A stretch of DNA of 64,000 bases from Thermus oshimai DSM 12092. Its GTDB lineage: Bacteria > Deinococcota > Deinococci > Deinococcales > Thermaceae. Numbering within the stretch: position 1 is the stretch's first letter; each line of letters starts with the position of its first letter. Where the stretch lies: NCBI RefSeq assembly GCF_000373145.1, contig NZ_KB890602.1, forward strand, positions 214,483-278,482, written 5' to 3'. Both the position numbers and the translations under genes were made by a program. The notes under the pieces were generated by a model, which was given only the letters and a program-made list of their open reading frames with translations, was not told where the DNA came from and did not search any database. Shown here piece by piece: positions 31,475 through 40,285 of this stretch.

Positions 31475-32545
31475 GTGCGCCGGTTGGCCCCCTGGCAGTG
31501 GCTTCTCCTCCTCCTGGCCCTTTCGGTGGCCCTGGTGGAGGGCTTCCGGCTCTGGCTGGGCCTGGTCTGGGCGGAGCGGGTGGCCCTTCTCCTCCTGGCC
31601 CTCACCCTTTGGGCCTTCATCAACGGCCGCTTCGTCTTCGCCTACTACCACGCCCTCCTCACCTCCTGGCGCACCCAGGACCTGCCCCTCTGGCCGGAGC
31701 CCAAGGGGGAGCACCTCCTCCTCCTCGCCCCCCACCCCGACGACGAGGTCCTGGCCGCGGCCGGCCTCATCCAGAGGACCCTCCAGGCGGGGGGCCGGGT
31801 GAGCGTGGTCTACCTCACCTCGGGGGACGCCTTTGACCTGGCCGCGGGGGGGCCCCTGCCCTCCAAGGCGGCCATGCGCCGCCTGGCCCTGAGGCGCATG
31901 GTGGAGGCCCGGCGGGGGATGGAGGCCCTGGGGGTGGGGCGGGAGAGCCTTTACTTTTTGGGCTTCCCCGACCAGGGGCTTTTCCCCCTCTTCACCACCC
32001 ACTACTACCTCCCCTACGAGAGCCCCTACACGGGCCTAAGGGCCGTGGCCTACCCGGGGTGCTACCGGGTGGGCCTCCCCTACACGGGGAAGGCCCTGGA
32101 GGAGACCCTTTTGGCCCTTTTCCGGGCCCTTAGGCCGAGCCGGATCCTCCTCCCAAGCCCCCTGGACGCCCACCGGGACCACCAGGCCACGGCCTACTTC
32201 GGCATGCAGGCCGCGGCGGCCTTGGGCCTCGAGGACTGCCTTCTTTACTACCTCATCCACGGGGGATACCAGTACCCCCTGCCCAAGGGCCTCCACCCCC
32301 GCCTGCCCCTTTACCCCCCGCCTAGGGGCCGGGGGCTTCCCTGGCACCGGTTTCCCCTTACGCCCGAGGAGGTGGCCTTGAAGGAGAAGGCCATCCGCGC
32401 CCACCGGAGCCAGGTGCGGCTTCTCGGGCGGTTCCTCCTGGCCTTTGTGCGGCGGAACGAGCTCTTTAGCCCCCTCCCCATCCCCGCCCGGCTACCCCCG
32501 GAGGAGGAGGGGTGGGCCGTCCTCGAGGGGGGGGAGGTCTTCTAG
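31475..32545 (+). CDS. PIG-L/LmbE-family deacetylase with N-terminal membrane anchor
   Basis: About 356 residues. Two hydrophobic segments (residues ~5-50) precede the zinc hydrolase domain, whose signature LLAPHPDDEVLAAAGLI is near residue 90; the second metal motif is PLDAHRDHQATAYFG. The family removes acetyl groups from GlcNAc-type substrates, here probably at the membrane. Start GTG 31475. The last 54 bases overlap the convergent scpB. Confidence 0.85.
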   Translation: MRRLAPWQWLLLLLALSVALVEGFRLWLGLVWAERVALLLLALTLWAFINGRFVFAYYHALLTSWRTQDLPLWPEPKGEHLLLLAPHPDDEVLAAAGLIQRTLQAGGRVSVVYLTSGDAFDLAAGGPLPSKAAMRRLALRRMVEARRGMEALGVGRESLYFLGFPDQGLFPLFTTHYYLPYESPYTGLRAVAYPGCYRVGLPYTGKALEETLLALFRALRPSRILLPSPLDAHRDHQATAYFGMQAAAALGLEDCLLYYLIHGGYQYPLPKGLHPRLPLYPPPRGRGLPWHRFPLTPEEVALKEKAIRAHRSQVRLLGRFLLAFVRRNELFSPLPIPARLPPEEEGWAVLEGGEVF

Positions 32546-33019
32546 GCTCTCCAGGCCGAAGACCTCCAGGAAGCGCTCCGTGGTGCCGTAGAGCTTGGGG
32601 CGGCCGGGGGCCTCCTTCTCCCCCACCACCCGGATGAGCCCCCGTTCCAAAAGGCCCTCCAGAAGCCCTTCCACGCTCTTCCCCCGCATGGCCTCCAGCT
32701 CTGCCCGGGTCACGGGCTGGTGGTAGGCCACCAGGGCCAGGACCTCTAAAGCGGCCTTGGAGAGCCTGGGCGGGGTGGGCTTGAGCACCCGCTCCACCGC
32801 GGGGAGGGCCCGCTCGTGCACGATGAGGCGCCACCCCCCCGCCACCCGCTCCAGGCCCACCCCCAGGTGGCCCTCCGCCAGGTCGGCTTCCAAGGCCTTA
32901 AGGGCCCTTAAGAGGGCCTCCTCGGGGTAGCCCAGGGCCCGTAGCTCCTTCAGGGCCACGGGCCGGCCCGCGGCGAAGAGGACGGCCAGGATCTGGGCCT
33001 TGAGGCTTAAGGGTTCCAT
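32492..33019 (-). CDS. scpB: Segregation and condensation protein B
   Basis: Winged-helix partner of the SMC-ScpA complex that organises chromosomes; 175 residues. LKAQILAVLFAAGRPVALKELRAL starts the first winged helix, and LEVLALVAYHQPVTRAELEAMRG starts the second. It overlaps tsaC by 13 bases upstream. scpA and smc are not in this window. Confidence 0.93.
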   Translation of the reverse strand: MEPLSLKAQILAVLFAAGRPVALKELRALGYPEEALLRALKALEADLAEGHLGVGLERVAGGWRLIVHERALPAVERVLKPTPPRLSKAALEVLALVAYHQPVTRAELEAMRGKSVEGLLEGLLERGLIRVVGEKEAPGRPKLYGTTERFLEVFGLESLEDLPPLEDGPPLLLRG

Positions 33020-33603
33020 TGGAGGTAGGGGAGGAGGGCTTCTTTAGGGATGGCCCCTTCCCTAAGCACCTCCCCCGTGCGCAGGTCCACCACGCTGGAG
33101 GCCAGGCCCAGGGCCTCCCCTGGGAAGACGTAGTCCACGGGGAAGGCCCGGGCCTCCTCCTCCGAGCGCACGGGGGGCTCGCCGCTCCGGTTTAGGCTGG
33201 TGGCCGCCGCGTACCCCCCCACCCGGCGGAGGAGCTCCCGCAGGAGGTCGTGGGCGGGCATCCTTAGGCCCACGGAGCCGTCCTGGCTGATCCAGGGGGG
33301 GATGTTCCGCCCGGGGACCACCACGGTGAGCCCCCCGGGCCAGAAGGCCTCCACGAGCCTCAGGAAGCGCGCTTCCAGGGGGCCGAGCTCCGCCAGGCCT
33401 AGGGCGCTTTCCAGGTCCGCCACCAGGACCTGGAGGGGCTTCTTCTCCTCCCGCCCTTTGAGGGCGTAGATCCTCCGGCAGGCGGCCTCGTCCTCCATCC
33501 GGGCCAGGACCCCCCAGACGGTGTCGGTGGGAAAGGCCACCAGGCCCCCTTCCTTCAAGGTTTTCGCCGCCTCCTCCAGGGCCTTGGCGTATACTTCTAC
33601 CAT
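33007..33603 (-). CDS. tsaC: Threonylcarbamoyl-AMP synthase (Sua5/YwlC/YrdC family)
   Basis: First step of tRNA t6A37 synthesis; 198 residues, YrdC domain only. GGLVAFPTDTVWGVLA near residue 20, YALKGREEKKPLQVLVAD with the KGR motif, and AATSLNRSGEPP are diagnostic. Its ATG (33603-33601) shares bases with the pilC ATG (33602-33604) on the other strand. TATACT (33620-33615), inside pilC, would start its message about 5 bases before the ATG. Confidence 0.94.
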   Translation of the reverse strand: MVEVYAKALEEAAKTLKEGGLVAFPTDTVWGVLARMEDEAACRRIYALKGREEKKPLQVLVADLESALGLAELGPLEARFLRLVEAFWPGGLTVVVPGRNIPPWISQDGSVGLRMPAHDLLRELLRRVGGYAAATSLNRSGEPPVRSEEEARAFPVDYVFPGEALGLASSVVDLRTGEVLREGAIPKEALLPYLQWNP

Positions 33604-33620
33604 GCCGGTCTACCAGTATA
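33590..33620. promoter_or_regulatory. Face-to-face TATACT boxes around a shared CATG start
   Basis: Plus TATACT at 33590-33595 ends 6 bases before the pilC ATG 33602. Minus TATACT at 33620-33615 ends 11 bases before the tsaC ATG 33603. Each box lies inside the other gene, and the two start codons share the tetranucleotide CATG (33601-33604). Confidence 0.6.
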
Positions 33621-34822
33621 AGGCCCGCGACCGTCAGGGCCGCTTGGTGGAGGCCACCATCGAGGCCGAGGACCTGCGCACCGCGGCCCGCCTCCTCCGG
33701 GACCGGGGGCTTTTCGTGGCGGAGATCAAGGAGCCGGGGCGGGGCCTCCGGGCGGAGGTGCGGATCCCCGCCCTGGAGCGGGGGCCTGGGCTAAAAGACC
33801 TCGCCATCTTCTCCCGCCAGCTCGCCACCATGCTCTCCGCGGGGCTCACCCTCCTCCAGTCCCTTTCCATCCTGGAGCGGCAGACGGAGAACAAGAAGTT
33901 CCGGGAGATCATCAAAAAGGTCCGCACGGACGTGGAAGGGGGTAGCGCCCTCTCCGAGGCCCTTTCCAAGCACAAGCTCTTCTCCCGGCTTTACGTGAAC
34001 CTGGTGCGGGCGGGGGAGACCTCGGGGGGGATGGACGTCATCCTGGACCGCCTGGCCACCTTCTTGGAGAAGGAGCTGGAGCTTCGGGGGAAGATCCGGA
34101 GCGCCATGACCTACCCCACCATCGTCTTCGTCTTCGCGGTGGGCGTGGCCTACTTCCTCCTCACGGGGATCGTGCCCCAGTTCGCCCAGATCCTCACCGA
34201 CCTAGGCTCGGAGCTCCCCCTCCTCACCCGCTTCCTCATCGCCCTCTCTAACCTCCTCCGGGTGGCCACCCTGCCCCTCCTCCTCCTCCTGGTGGTCCTC
34301 TACTTCGTCTACCGCTCCTACTACCGCACCCCCCAGGGAAGGCGGGTCATCGACCGCATCAAGCTCCGGATGCCCGTCTTTGGCAACCTGAACCGCAAGA
34401 CGGCCATCGCCCGCTTCGCCCGCACCCTGGCCCTCCTCCTCCAGAGCGGGGTGAACATCCTGGAGTCCTTGGACATCACCAAGGGCACCGCGGGGAACGC
34501 CATCGTGGAGGACCTGGTGGAGACCGCCAAAAACAAGGTCCAGCAGGGGGAGCCCCTGAACCTCACCCTGGCCCAGAACCCCCTGGTCTTCCCTCCCATG
34601 GTGAGCTCCATGGTGGCCATCGGCGAGGAGACGGGGGCTTTGGACACCCTCCTTTCCAAGATCGCCGACTTCTACGAGCGGGAGGTGGACGAGGCGGTGG
34701 CCAGCCTCACCGCGGCCATCGAGCCCCTCATGATCATCTTCCTGGGCGTCATCGTGGGCATGATCGTGGCGGGGATGTTCCTGCCCCTCTTCAAGATCAT
34801 CGGGACCCTCTCCGTGCAATAA
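33602..34822 (+). CDS. pilC: Type IV pilus inner-membrane platform protein
   Basis: Polytopic platform protein for pilus assembly and natural transformation; 406 residues. Two GspF domains: FSRQLATMLSAGLTLLQSL near residue 75 and FARTLALLLQSGVNILESL near residue 275, with membrane segments after each. N-terminal MPVYQYKARDRQGR is typical. The message is probably leaderless from TATACT. No other pilus genes are adjacent. The last 26 bases overlap the EVE gene. Confidence 0.95.
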   Translation: MPVYQYKARDRQGRLVEATIEAEDLRTAARLLRDRGLFVAEIKEPGRGLRAEVRIPALERGPGLKDLAIFSRQLATMLSAGLTLLQSLSILERQTENKKFREIIKKVRTDVEGGSALSEALSKHKLFSRLYVNLVRAGETSGGMDVILDRLATFLEKELELRGKIRSAMTYPTIVFVFAVGVAYFLLTGIVPQFAQILTDLGSELPLLTRFLIALSNLLRVATLPLLLLLVVLYFVYRSYYRTPQGRRVIDRIKLRMPVFGNLNRKTAIARFARTLALLLQSGVNILESLDITKGTAGNAIVEDLVETAKNKVQQGEPLNLTLAQNPLVFPPMVSSMVAIGEETGALDTLLSKIADFYEREVDEAVASLTAAIEPLMIIFLGVIVGMIVAGMFLPLFKIIGTLSVQ

Positions 34823-35249
34823 GGGCCTCCGCCACCTCTGGGGGAACCGGCATCACGGAAAGCCGGTTCCCCCGTTTTACCAGGGGGTGGTCTTTGGGAA
34901 AAAGGGCCTTCAGCGCCTCCAGGGGGATGAGGGGCCAGGCCTCGAGGAACTCCACCTCCACCGTGAACCAGCGGGGCCTTTCCGGGGTGGCCTTGGGGTC
35001 AAAGTAGGGGCTTTGGGGGTCAAACTGCGTGGGGTCGGGGAGTAGGGTGCGCACCACCCGGCAGAGCCCGGCGATCCCGGGGGGGAGGGCGCGGGAGTGG
35101 TAGAAGAAGCAGAGGTCCCCTTCTTGCATCTGCATCAGGTAGTTCCGGGCCTGGTAGTTCCGCACCCCGTCCCAAAGGGCCCGCCCTTCCCGCTTGAGGT
35201 CCTCAATGCTGTACACCTCCGGCTCGGACTTTAAAAGCCAGTAGGCCAT
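34797..35249 (-). CDS. EVE-domain protein (thymocyte nuclear protein family)
   Basis: 150 residues, a single EVE/PUA-like domain thought to bind modified bases in DNA or RNA. Signatures: MAYWLLKSEPEVYSIEDL at the start, WDGVRNYQARNYL near residue 30 and GDLCFFYHS near residue 47. ATG 35249 lies 7 bases after TAGACT, which has a good -35 (TTGGCC, 17-base spacer). The in-frame ATG at 35285 lies upstream of that promoter and is rejected. Confidence 0.92.
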   Translation of the reverse strand: MAYWLLKSEPEVYSIEDLKREGRALWDGVRNYQARNYLMQMQEGDLCFFYHSRALPPGIAGLCRVVRTLLPDPTQFDPQSPYFDPKATPERPRWFTVEVEFLEAWPLIPLEALKALFPKDHPLVKRGNRLSVMPVPPEVAEALIARRGSR

Positions 35250-35256
35250 GCCCTGG

Positions 35257-35285
35257 AGTCTAAAGGCCGCTTTAGCCCGGGCCAA
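35257..35285 (-). promoter_or_regulatory. Promoter of the EVE gene
   Basis: TTGGCC (35285-35280), 17-base spacer, TAGACT (35262-35257), then 7 bases to the ATG: a complete promoter for a leaderless message. Confidence 0.7.
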
Positions 35286-35307
35286 GTCCCCTTAAGGTCC
35301 TTTCCCC

Positions 35308-35313
35308 TACCCT
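35308..35313 (+). promoter_or_regulatory. -10 box of the lipoprotein gene
   Basis: TACCCT, then TAGGGT (6 bases) and ATG 35320. TACCCTTAGGGT is close to self-complementary. The -35 is weak. Confidence 0.45.
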
Positions 35314-35319
35314 TAGGGT

Positions 35320-35772
35320 ATGCGCGCCCTGGCCCTCCTTGCCCTTTTCCTTTCCGCCTGCACCCTCACCCTGGAGATCGCCCCCGGCCCCGTCTTGGGC
35401 CTTTCCACCCAGGCCACCTACTGCCAGGACCGCCCCACCCGGCTGGACTACCGCCTCTTCCTGGAGGGGCGGGTGGACCGCCTGGAGTTCTTCTGGGTGC
35501 CGGAAGGGGTCCACCCCTCTCGGGCCCGGCCGGAGGAGACCTGGGCCCTTACCGGGCCTTTTTGGGGCCCCGAGGTGGCGGGCTACCTCGAGGCGGCCCC
35601 CACGGGGGAGATCTGGGCCGTTTACCTTGTTCCCCAGGGCATCCGGGTGGACCCCCTCCCCACAAGGCGCCTTTGGGCGCGGGGGGCGGTGGACGGGGTT
35701 TTAGGGCCCTACGTGCGGGCCCAGGACCCGGTGCGGCCTGAGGCCTCTCCCTCCTGCGACCCCGGCTGGTAG
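35320..35772 (+). CDS. Putative lipoprotein
   Basis: 150 residues, family not recognised. The signal peptide MRALALLALFLSAC carries a lipobox (FLSAC), so it is likely exported and lipid-anchored. The mature part has two cysteines, ATYCQD near residue 33 and SPSCDPGW at the end. A leaderless start is likely. glcD follows after 9 bases. Confidence 0.7.
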   Translation: MRALALLALFLSACTLTLEIAPGPVLGLSTQATYCQDRPTRLDYRLFLEGRVDRLEFFWVPEGVHPSRARPEETWALTGPFWGPEVAGYLEAAPTGEIWAVYLVPQGIRVDPLPTRRLWARGAVDGVLGPYVRAQDPVRPEASPSCDPGW

Positions 35773-35781
35773 CCTAGGGGC

Positions 35782-37122
35782 ATGGGGGTTCGGGAGGAGC
35801 TAAGGCGGCGTTTCGGCCCCCGGGCCCTTCTGGCCCGGGCGGAGAAGGAGGTCTACCGCTACGACGCCATCCTGGTGGGGGAAAGCCCCCTGGCGGTGGT
35901 CCTGCCGGAGACGCGGGAGGAGGTCCAGACCCTGGTGCGCTTGGCCCGCCGCTATGGCCTCCCCCTGGTGCCCCGGGGGGCAGGGAGCGGCCTCTCCGGG
36001 GGGGCGGTGCCGGAGGAGGGGGCCATCGTGGTGGCCTTCACCCGCATGACCCGCCTGGAGCTCTTCCCCGAGGCCCGCACGGCCTGGGCCGAGCCCGGGG
36101 TGACCACGGCCCGCCTTTCCGAGGCCGCCCGGCCCTTTGGCCTCTTCTACCCCCCAGACCCCGCCTCCTACCGCACCAGCACCCTGGGGGGGAACCTGGG
36201 GGAGAACGCCGGGGGGCCCCTTTGCTTCAAGTACGGGGTCACGGGGGATTACGTCCTGGAGGTGGAGTTCGTGGACGCGGAAGGGGAGGTGCACCGCCTG
36301 GACCGCAGGGCCTACGACCTCCCGGGCCTCCTCATCGGCTCCGAGGGCACCTTGGGCCTACTTACCGGGGCCAGGCTCCGCCTCCTCCCCCTCCCCCCCC
36401 ACCGGGCCACCCTCATGGCCGCCTTTCCCGGCGTGGAGCCCCTGGCGGAGGCCGTTTCCCAGGCCATCGCCTTGGGGGCGGTGCCGGCCCGCATGGAGTT
36501 CATGGACCCCGCCTGCGTGAACGCGGTGGAGGACTACCTGGGCATGGGCCTCCCCCGGGGGGAGGCCCTCCTCCTGGTGGAGACGGACGGGGAGGAGCGG
36601 GAGGAGGTGGAGGCGGAGCTTGCCCTTTTGCAGGAAACCGCCCTCCGTTTCGGGGCCCGGGTGCGGCGGGCAAAAGACGGGGCGGAGGCGGAGGCCCTCT
36701 GGCGGGCCCGGCGGGCGGTGAGCCCGGCCTTAGGCCGCATCCGCCCCAAGCGGGTGAACGAGGACATCGCCGTGCCCCGCTCCGCCCTCCCTAAGGTGGT
36801 GGCGGAGATCGCCGAGCTGGGCCGGGCCTTTGGCCTCATCGTGGTCCAGTTCGGCCACATCGGGGACGGGAACCTGCACCCCAACATCCTCTTTGACCCA
36901 AAAAGGGAGAGCGAGGAGAGGGTCTGGGAGCTGGCCCACGAGATCGCCCGGGTGGCCCTAAAGCACGGGGGCGTGCTTTCCGGGGAGCACGGCATCGGCC
37001 TCATGAAGCGGGCCTTCCTGGCCGAGGCCCTGGACGGGGAGACCCTTAAGGCCCTCCGGGCGGTCAAAGGGGCTTTGGACCCCCACGGGCTTTTCAACCC
37101 CGGGAAGGTGCTCCCCCCCTAG
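35782..37122 (+). CDS. GlcD-like FAD-linked oxidase (glycolate/D-lactate type)
   Basis: 446 residues. PCMH-type FAD domain: [16 protein letters not shown] near residue 65 and [12 protein letters not shown] near residue 135. The C-terminal oxidase domain has [14 protein letters not shown], and [14 protein letters not shown] with the catalytic histidine region. It oxidises a 2-hydroxyacid such as glycolate or D-lactate. The partners GlcE and GlcF are not adjacent. The preceding TAG stop with the next three bases reads TAGCCT, 6 bases before the ATG, a possible -10. Confidence 0.88.
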   Translation: MGVREELRRRFGPRALLARAEKEVYRYDAILVGESPLAVVLPETREEVQTLVRLARRYGLPLVPRGAGSGLSGGAVPEEGAIVVAFTRMTRLELFPEARTAWAEPGVTTARLSEAARPFGLFYPPDPASYRTSTLGGNLGENAGGPLCFKYGVTGDYVLEVEFVDAEGEVHRLDRRAYDLPGLLIGSEGTLGLLTGARLRLLPLPPHRATLMAAFPGVEPLAEAVSQAIALGAVPARMEFMDPACVNAVEDYLGMGLPRGEALLLVETDGEEREEVEAELALLQETALRFGARVRRAKDGAEAEALWRARRAVSPALGRIRPKRVNEDIAVPRSALPKVVAEIAELGRAFGLIVVQFGHIGDGNLHPNILFDPKRESEERVWELAHEIARVALKHGGVLSGEHGIGLMKRAFLAEALDGETLKALRAVKGALDPHGLFNPGKVLPP

Positions 37123-37156
37123 GGCCCGGGTCATTTTTCACGGCGTTTTCTTAGGT

Positions 37157-38116
37157 GTGGTGGAAGATGGGCCCATGGACTGGGGGCGCGTGCTCTACAC
37201 CGTGGCCTGGGTGGGCCTGCCCATGGGGATAGGGGTCCAGCTCCTCCACAACCCTCCCAAGGACCCCCGCCTGTACCTGGCCTACCCCCTCTTCGGCCTC
37301 CTCTTCGCCTGGGCCCTCCTCCAGGAACCGAGGAAAGCCCCAAAACTCCTCACCCATGCCCTGGGGGCCTACCTCGTCTTTGAGGCCTGGCGGGCGGGGA
37401 GGGAGTACTTCGTGGTGGGCTTCTGGAGCCCCGCCCTCTACCTCCTGGCGGCCTTCGCCTACCCCCTCCCCTATGCCCTTGCCGCAGGTGCCTTCTGGGG
37501 TGGGCTCCTGGTCCTCCTGCCCCTCCTTCTGGGCCAGGGGGGCTTCCCCTTCCCCCACTACGCCCTGGCCCAGCCGGTGCTCCTGGCCCTGAGCCTCCTC
37601 CTTGCCCGCTTCCGGGAGTACTACGGCCAGGTGCGCTTCTGGCGGGAGCAGGCCCTCACCTGCCCCCTCACGGGCCTCCCCAACCGCCGCGCCTTGGAGA
37701 TGGCCCTGGAGCGGGAGGCGGCCCGGGTGGAGCGGGGGGAGAGGCCCTTCAGCCTGGTCCTCATGGACCTGGACGACTTCAAGAAGTTCAACGACGAGCG
37801 GGGCCATCCGGAGGGGGACCGCCTTTTGAAGGAGGTGGCCCGCTACCTGAAAGAGCACGTGCGCCAGGGGGACCTGGTGGGCCGCTGGGGTGGGGAGGAG
37901 TTCGCCCTCCTCCTCCCCGCCACGGACCCCCTCCAGGCCGAGCGCCTTTCGGAGCGCTTGCGGGAGGGGCTCAAGGCCTTGGGGGTGAGCGCCAGCTTCG
38001 GGGTGGCGGGCTACCGGGGGGACCTCGAGGAGCTCTACCGCCGGGCGGACGAGGCCCTGTACCGGGCCAAAGAAAAGGGCAAGGACCGGGTGATGCGCGC
38101 CACCCGGGAGGGTTAA
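37157..38116 (+). CDS. Membrane-bound diguanylate cyclase (GGDEF domain)
   Basis: About 319 residues. Roughly five or six hydrophobic helices (residues ~8-150) form a membrane sensor. The GGDEF domain follows (~170-315), with CPLTGLPNRRALE, DLDDFKKFND, the active site RWGGEEF and an RxxD inhibitory site (RQGD) five residues before it. It should make c-di-GMP and be feedback-inhibited. Start GTG 37157; ATG 37175 is an alternative. It overlaps tyrA by 4 bases at the convergent ends. Confidence 0.9.
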   Translation: MVEDGPMDWGRVLYTVAWVGLPMGIGVQLLHNPPKDPRLYLAYPLFGLLFAWALLQEPRKAPKLLTHALGAYLVFEAWRAGREYFVVGFWSPALYLLAAFAYPLPYALAAGAFWGGLLVLLPLLLGQGGFPFPHYALAQPVLLALSLLLARFREYYGQVRFWREQALTCPLTGLPNRRALEMALEREAARVERGERPFSLVLMDLDDFKKFNDERGHPEGDRLLKEVARYLKEHVRQGDLVGRWGGEEFALLLPATDPLQAERLSERLREGLKALGVSASFGVAGYRGDLEELYRRADEALYRAKEKGKDRVMRATREG

Positions 38117-39192
38117 GGCAGCCGGTAGCCCGCCTTCTGGAGGACCTGCCGGGCCGCTTCCTTCTCCTCCCGGGTGGCGAAGCCGAGCCTCAAGGCCCCC
38201 GCCGCCTCGCGGATGGTGAGGACCTCGATGTCCTTGATGTTGACCCCCGCTTCCCCCAAGGCGGTGGCGATGCGGGCGATCTCCCCGGGGCGGTCGGGCA
38301 CCTGGACCACCAGGTCGTGCATCTCCGGGAGGAGGCTTCGGCGGACGATGGGGAGGCTGTCCCGGGTGCGCTTGGCCGCCTCCGCCGCCTTCAGGAGCTC
38401 TTCTGGTTCGTCCAGAAGCCCTTCCAGCTCTAGAAGGACCGCCCTCAGCTCCTCTATGGCCCCTTTCAGGGCCTCCTTGTTCTCCACCACCATGTCCCGG
38501 CTCATCCTGGGGCTCCCCGAGGCCACCCGGGTGAGGTCCCGGAACCCCCCCGCGGCCAGGAACATGAGGAGGTCCCGGTGGGGGTGGCCGGCCACCAGGC
38601 GGTTTAAGGCCACGGCCAGGAGGTAGGGGAGGTGGGAGACCCGGGCCACCAGCTCGTCGTGGAGGAGGGGGGGCATCTCCAGGGGGTAGGCCCCCAGGGC
38701 CTCCACCAGCCCCCTGATCCCCTCCCTGGCCTTGGGGCTCGTCCTTTCCGTGGGGGTGAGGACCCAGACCGCGTTCTGGAGGAGGCCGGCGTGGGCGTTT
38801 TCCACCCCGGCCCGCTCGCTCCCCGCCATGGGGTGCCCCCCCAGGAAGTGGGGGAGGAGGCCCTCCAGCGTCCCCACCACCTTCCCCTTCACGCTCCCCA
38901 CGTCCGTCCAGAGGCTTTCCGGGTGGGCGAAGGGGGCGATGGCCCCCCCGAGCCCCGCCAACGCCCCCACGGGGGCGGCCAGGACCCCAAGCTCCAGCTC
39001 CCCCACCCAGGGCCCCACCTCCGGGTGCACCCGGTCCGCCGCCCCCAGGAAGAGGGCCTTTTCCAGGGCCTTTGGGTCCCGGTCGTAGGCGTGGACCTCC
39101 TCGGCCAGGAAGCGCTCCTTAAGCCCCAGGGCCACGCTGCCCCCGAGGAGGCCCATCCCGAAGATGCCCACCTTGCGGAAGAGGGGCTTCAT
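38113..39192 (-). CDS. tyrA: Prephenate dehydrogenase with C-terminal ACT domain
   Basis: Tyrosine branch enzyme converting prephenate to hydroxyphenylpyruvate; 359 residues. NAD-binding VGIFGMGLLGGSVALGL at residue 8, the prephenate loop GGHPMAGSERAGVENA near residue 120, and an ACT domain (VQVPDRPGEIARIATAL) for tyrosine feedback at the end. ATG 39192 overlaps the aroF stop (ATGA); the longer frame to 39387 lies inside aroF. It is controlled with aroF by the leader at 40224-40391. Confidence 0.95.
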   Translation of the reverse strand: MKPLFRKVGIFGMGLLGGSVALGLKERFLAEEVHAYDRDPKALEKALFLGAADRVHPEVGPWVGELELGVLAAPVGALAGLGGAIAPFAHPESLWTDVGSVKGKVVGTLEGLLPHFLGGHPMAGSERAGVENAHAGLLQNAVWVLTPTERTSPKAREGIRGLVEALGAYPLEMPPLLHDELVARVSHLPYLLAVALNRLVAGHPHRDLLMFLAAGGFRDLTRVASGSPRMSRDMVVENKEALKGAIEELRAVLLELEGLLDEPEELLKAAEAAKRTRDSLPIVRRSLLPEMHDLVVQVPDRPGEIARIATALGEAGVNIKDIEVLTIREAAGALRLGFATREEKEAARQVLQKAGYRLP

Positions 39193-40223
39193 CCCAGCAC
39201 GGGGCGGGAAAGGGTCTTGCCCAGGGCCTGGCTCAGGCGGCGCACCTTCTCCATGAGCTCGGCGAACTCGTGCTCGTGGAGCTGTTGCGCGGCGTCGGAA
39301 AGGGCCCGTTCCGGCTCGGGGTGGGTTTCCACGATGAGCCCGTCCGCCCCCGCGGCGAGCCCCGCCAGGGCCAAGGGCGTGACCCACTCCCGCTTCCCCG
39401 CAGGGTGGGAGGGGTCAACCCAGACGGGGAGGTGGGTCCAGCTCTTGAGGACGGGCACCGCGGAGACGTCCAGGGTGAAGCGGGTGGCCCGCTCAAAGGT
39501 GCGGATGCCCCGCTCCACCAGGATCACCTGCATGTTGCCCCGGCCCAGGATGTACTCCGCGCTCATGAGAAGCTCCTCCAGGGTCATGCTCATGCCCCGC
39601 TTGAGGAGCACGGGCTTTCTGGCCTCCCCCACCGCCTGCAGGAGGGCAAAGTTCTGGGCGTTCCTGGCCCCGATCTGGAAGGCGTCCGCGTACTCCGCCA
39701 CCAGCTCCACCTGTTCTGGGGAGAGGACCTCGGTGACCACGGGGAGGCCCGTTTCCTTTCTGGCCTCGGCCAGGATCTTAAGCCCCTCCACCCCCAGGCC
39801 CTGGAAGGCGTAGGGGCTGGTGCGGGGCTTGAAGGCGCCCCCCCGGAGCATGTGGGCCCCGTGGGCCTTCACGTAGTGGGCCGCGGTGAGGGTCTGCTCC
39901 CGGCTTTCCACCCCGCAGGGCCCCGCGGCCACCATCACGTGCCCGCCCCCCGTCTTCCCCGTGGGGAACTCCAGCACCGTGGGGAAGGGCTGGACATCGG
40001 TGCTGGCCAGCTTCCAGGGCTTGGAGATGGGGATGACCTCGGCCACGCCGGGCAGGGCCCGGAAGTGCTCCATGAGCTCCGGGGTGGGCCCCCGGCCGAT
40101 GGCCCCCACCAGGGTGGTTTCCACCCCTTGGGAGACGTGGGGCCGGTAGCCCACCTTCTCAATCTCCCGGATCACGTCCTGAAGCTCCTTTTCCGTGTGG
40201 TCCTTGCGCATCACGATCAGCAT
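39189..40223 (-). CDS. aroF: 3-deoxy-7-phosphoheptulonate synthase (type I-beta DAHP synthase)
   Basis: First step of aromatic amino acid synthesis; 344 residues. An N-terminal ~70-residue regulatory ferredoxin-like domain (MLIVMRKDHTEKELQDV) precedes the barrel, which has AAGPCGVESREQ, LRGGAFKPRTSPYAFQG and GADGLIVETHPEP. ATG 40223 has GAGGAGG 8 bases upstream. It is followed by tyrA with a 4-base overlap. Expression appears attenuated through a Phe/Tyr leader peptide. Confidence 0.96.
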   Translation of the reverse strand: MLIVMRKDHTEKELQDVIREIEKVGYRPHVSQGVETTLVGAIGRGPTPELMEHFRALPGVAEVIPISKPWKLASTDVQPFPTVLEFPTGKTGGGHVMVAAGPCGVESREQTLTAAHYVKAHGAHMLRGGAFKPRTSPYAFQGLGVEGLKILAEARKETGLPVVTEVLSPEQVELVAEYADAFQIGARNAQNFALLQAVGEARKPVLLKRGMSMTLEELLMSAEYILGRGNMQVILVERGIRTFERATRFTLDVSAVPVLKSWTHLPVWVDPSHPAGKREWVTPLALAGLAAGADGLIVETHPEPERALSDAAQQLHEHEFAELMEKVRRLSQALGKTLSRPVLG

Positions 40224-40244
40224 GCCGCCCTCCTCTAAAGCGCG

Positions 40245-40268
40245 GGGCGCCCCCGATTGGGGGCGCCC
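40245..40268 (-). terminator. Attenuator hairpin before aroF
   Basis: On minus, GGGCGCCCCC (40268-40259), loop AATC, GGGGGCGCCC (40254-40245): a perfect 10-bp stem followed by CGCGCTTT. The first arm can instead pair perfectly with GGGGGCGCCC at 40309-40300, inside the leader peptide. The U-tract is weak, so action at the nearby ribosome site is also possible. Confidence 0.65.
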
Positions 40269-40285
40269 TTCCTTGCGGTGAAACC

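Noticed and set aside
31454-32002. N-terminal extension of the GNAT gene
   Set aside because: Antisense to the PIG-L deacetylase catalytic domain; the GNAT fold begins at ATG 31453.
39193-39387. N-terminal extension of tyrA
   Set aside because: It lies inside aroF and its residues (GGARRGGGRAH) look like antisense or shifted-frame sequence; ATG 39192 starts right before the NAD-binding strand.
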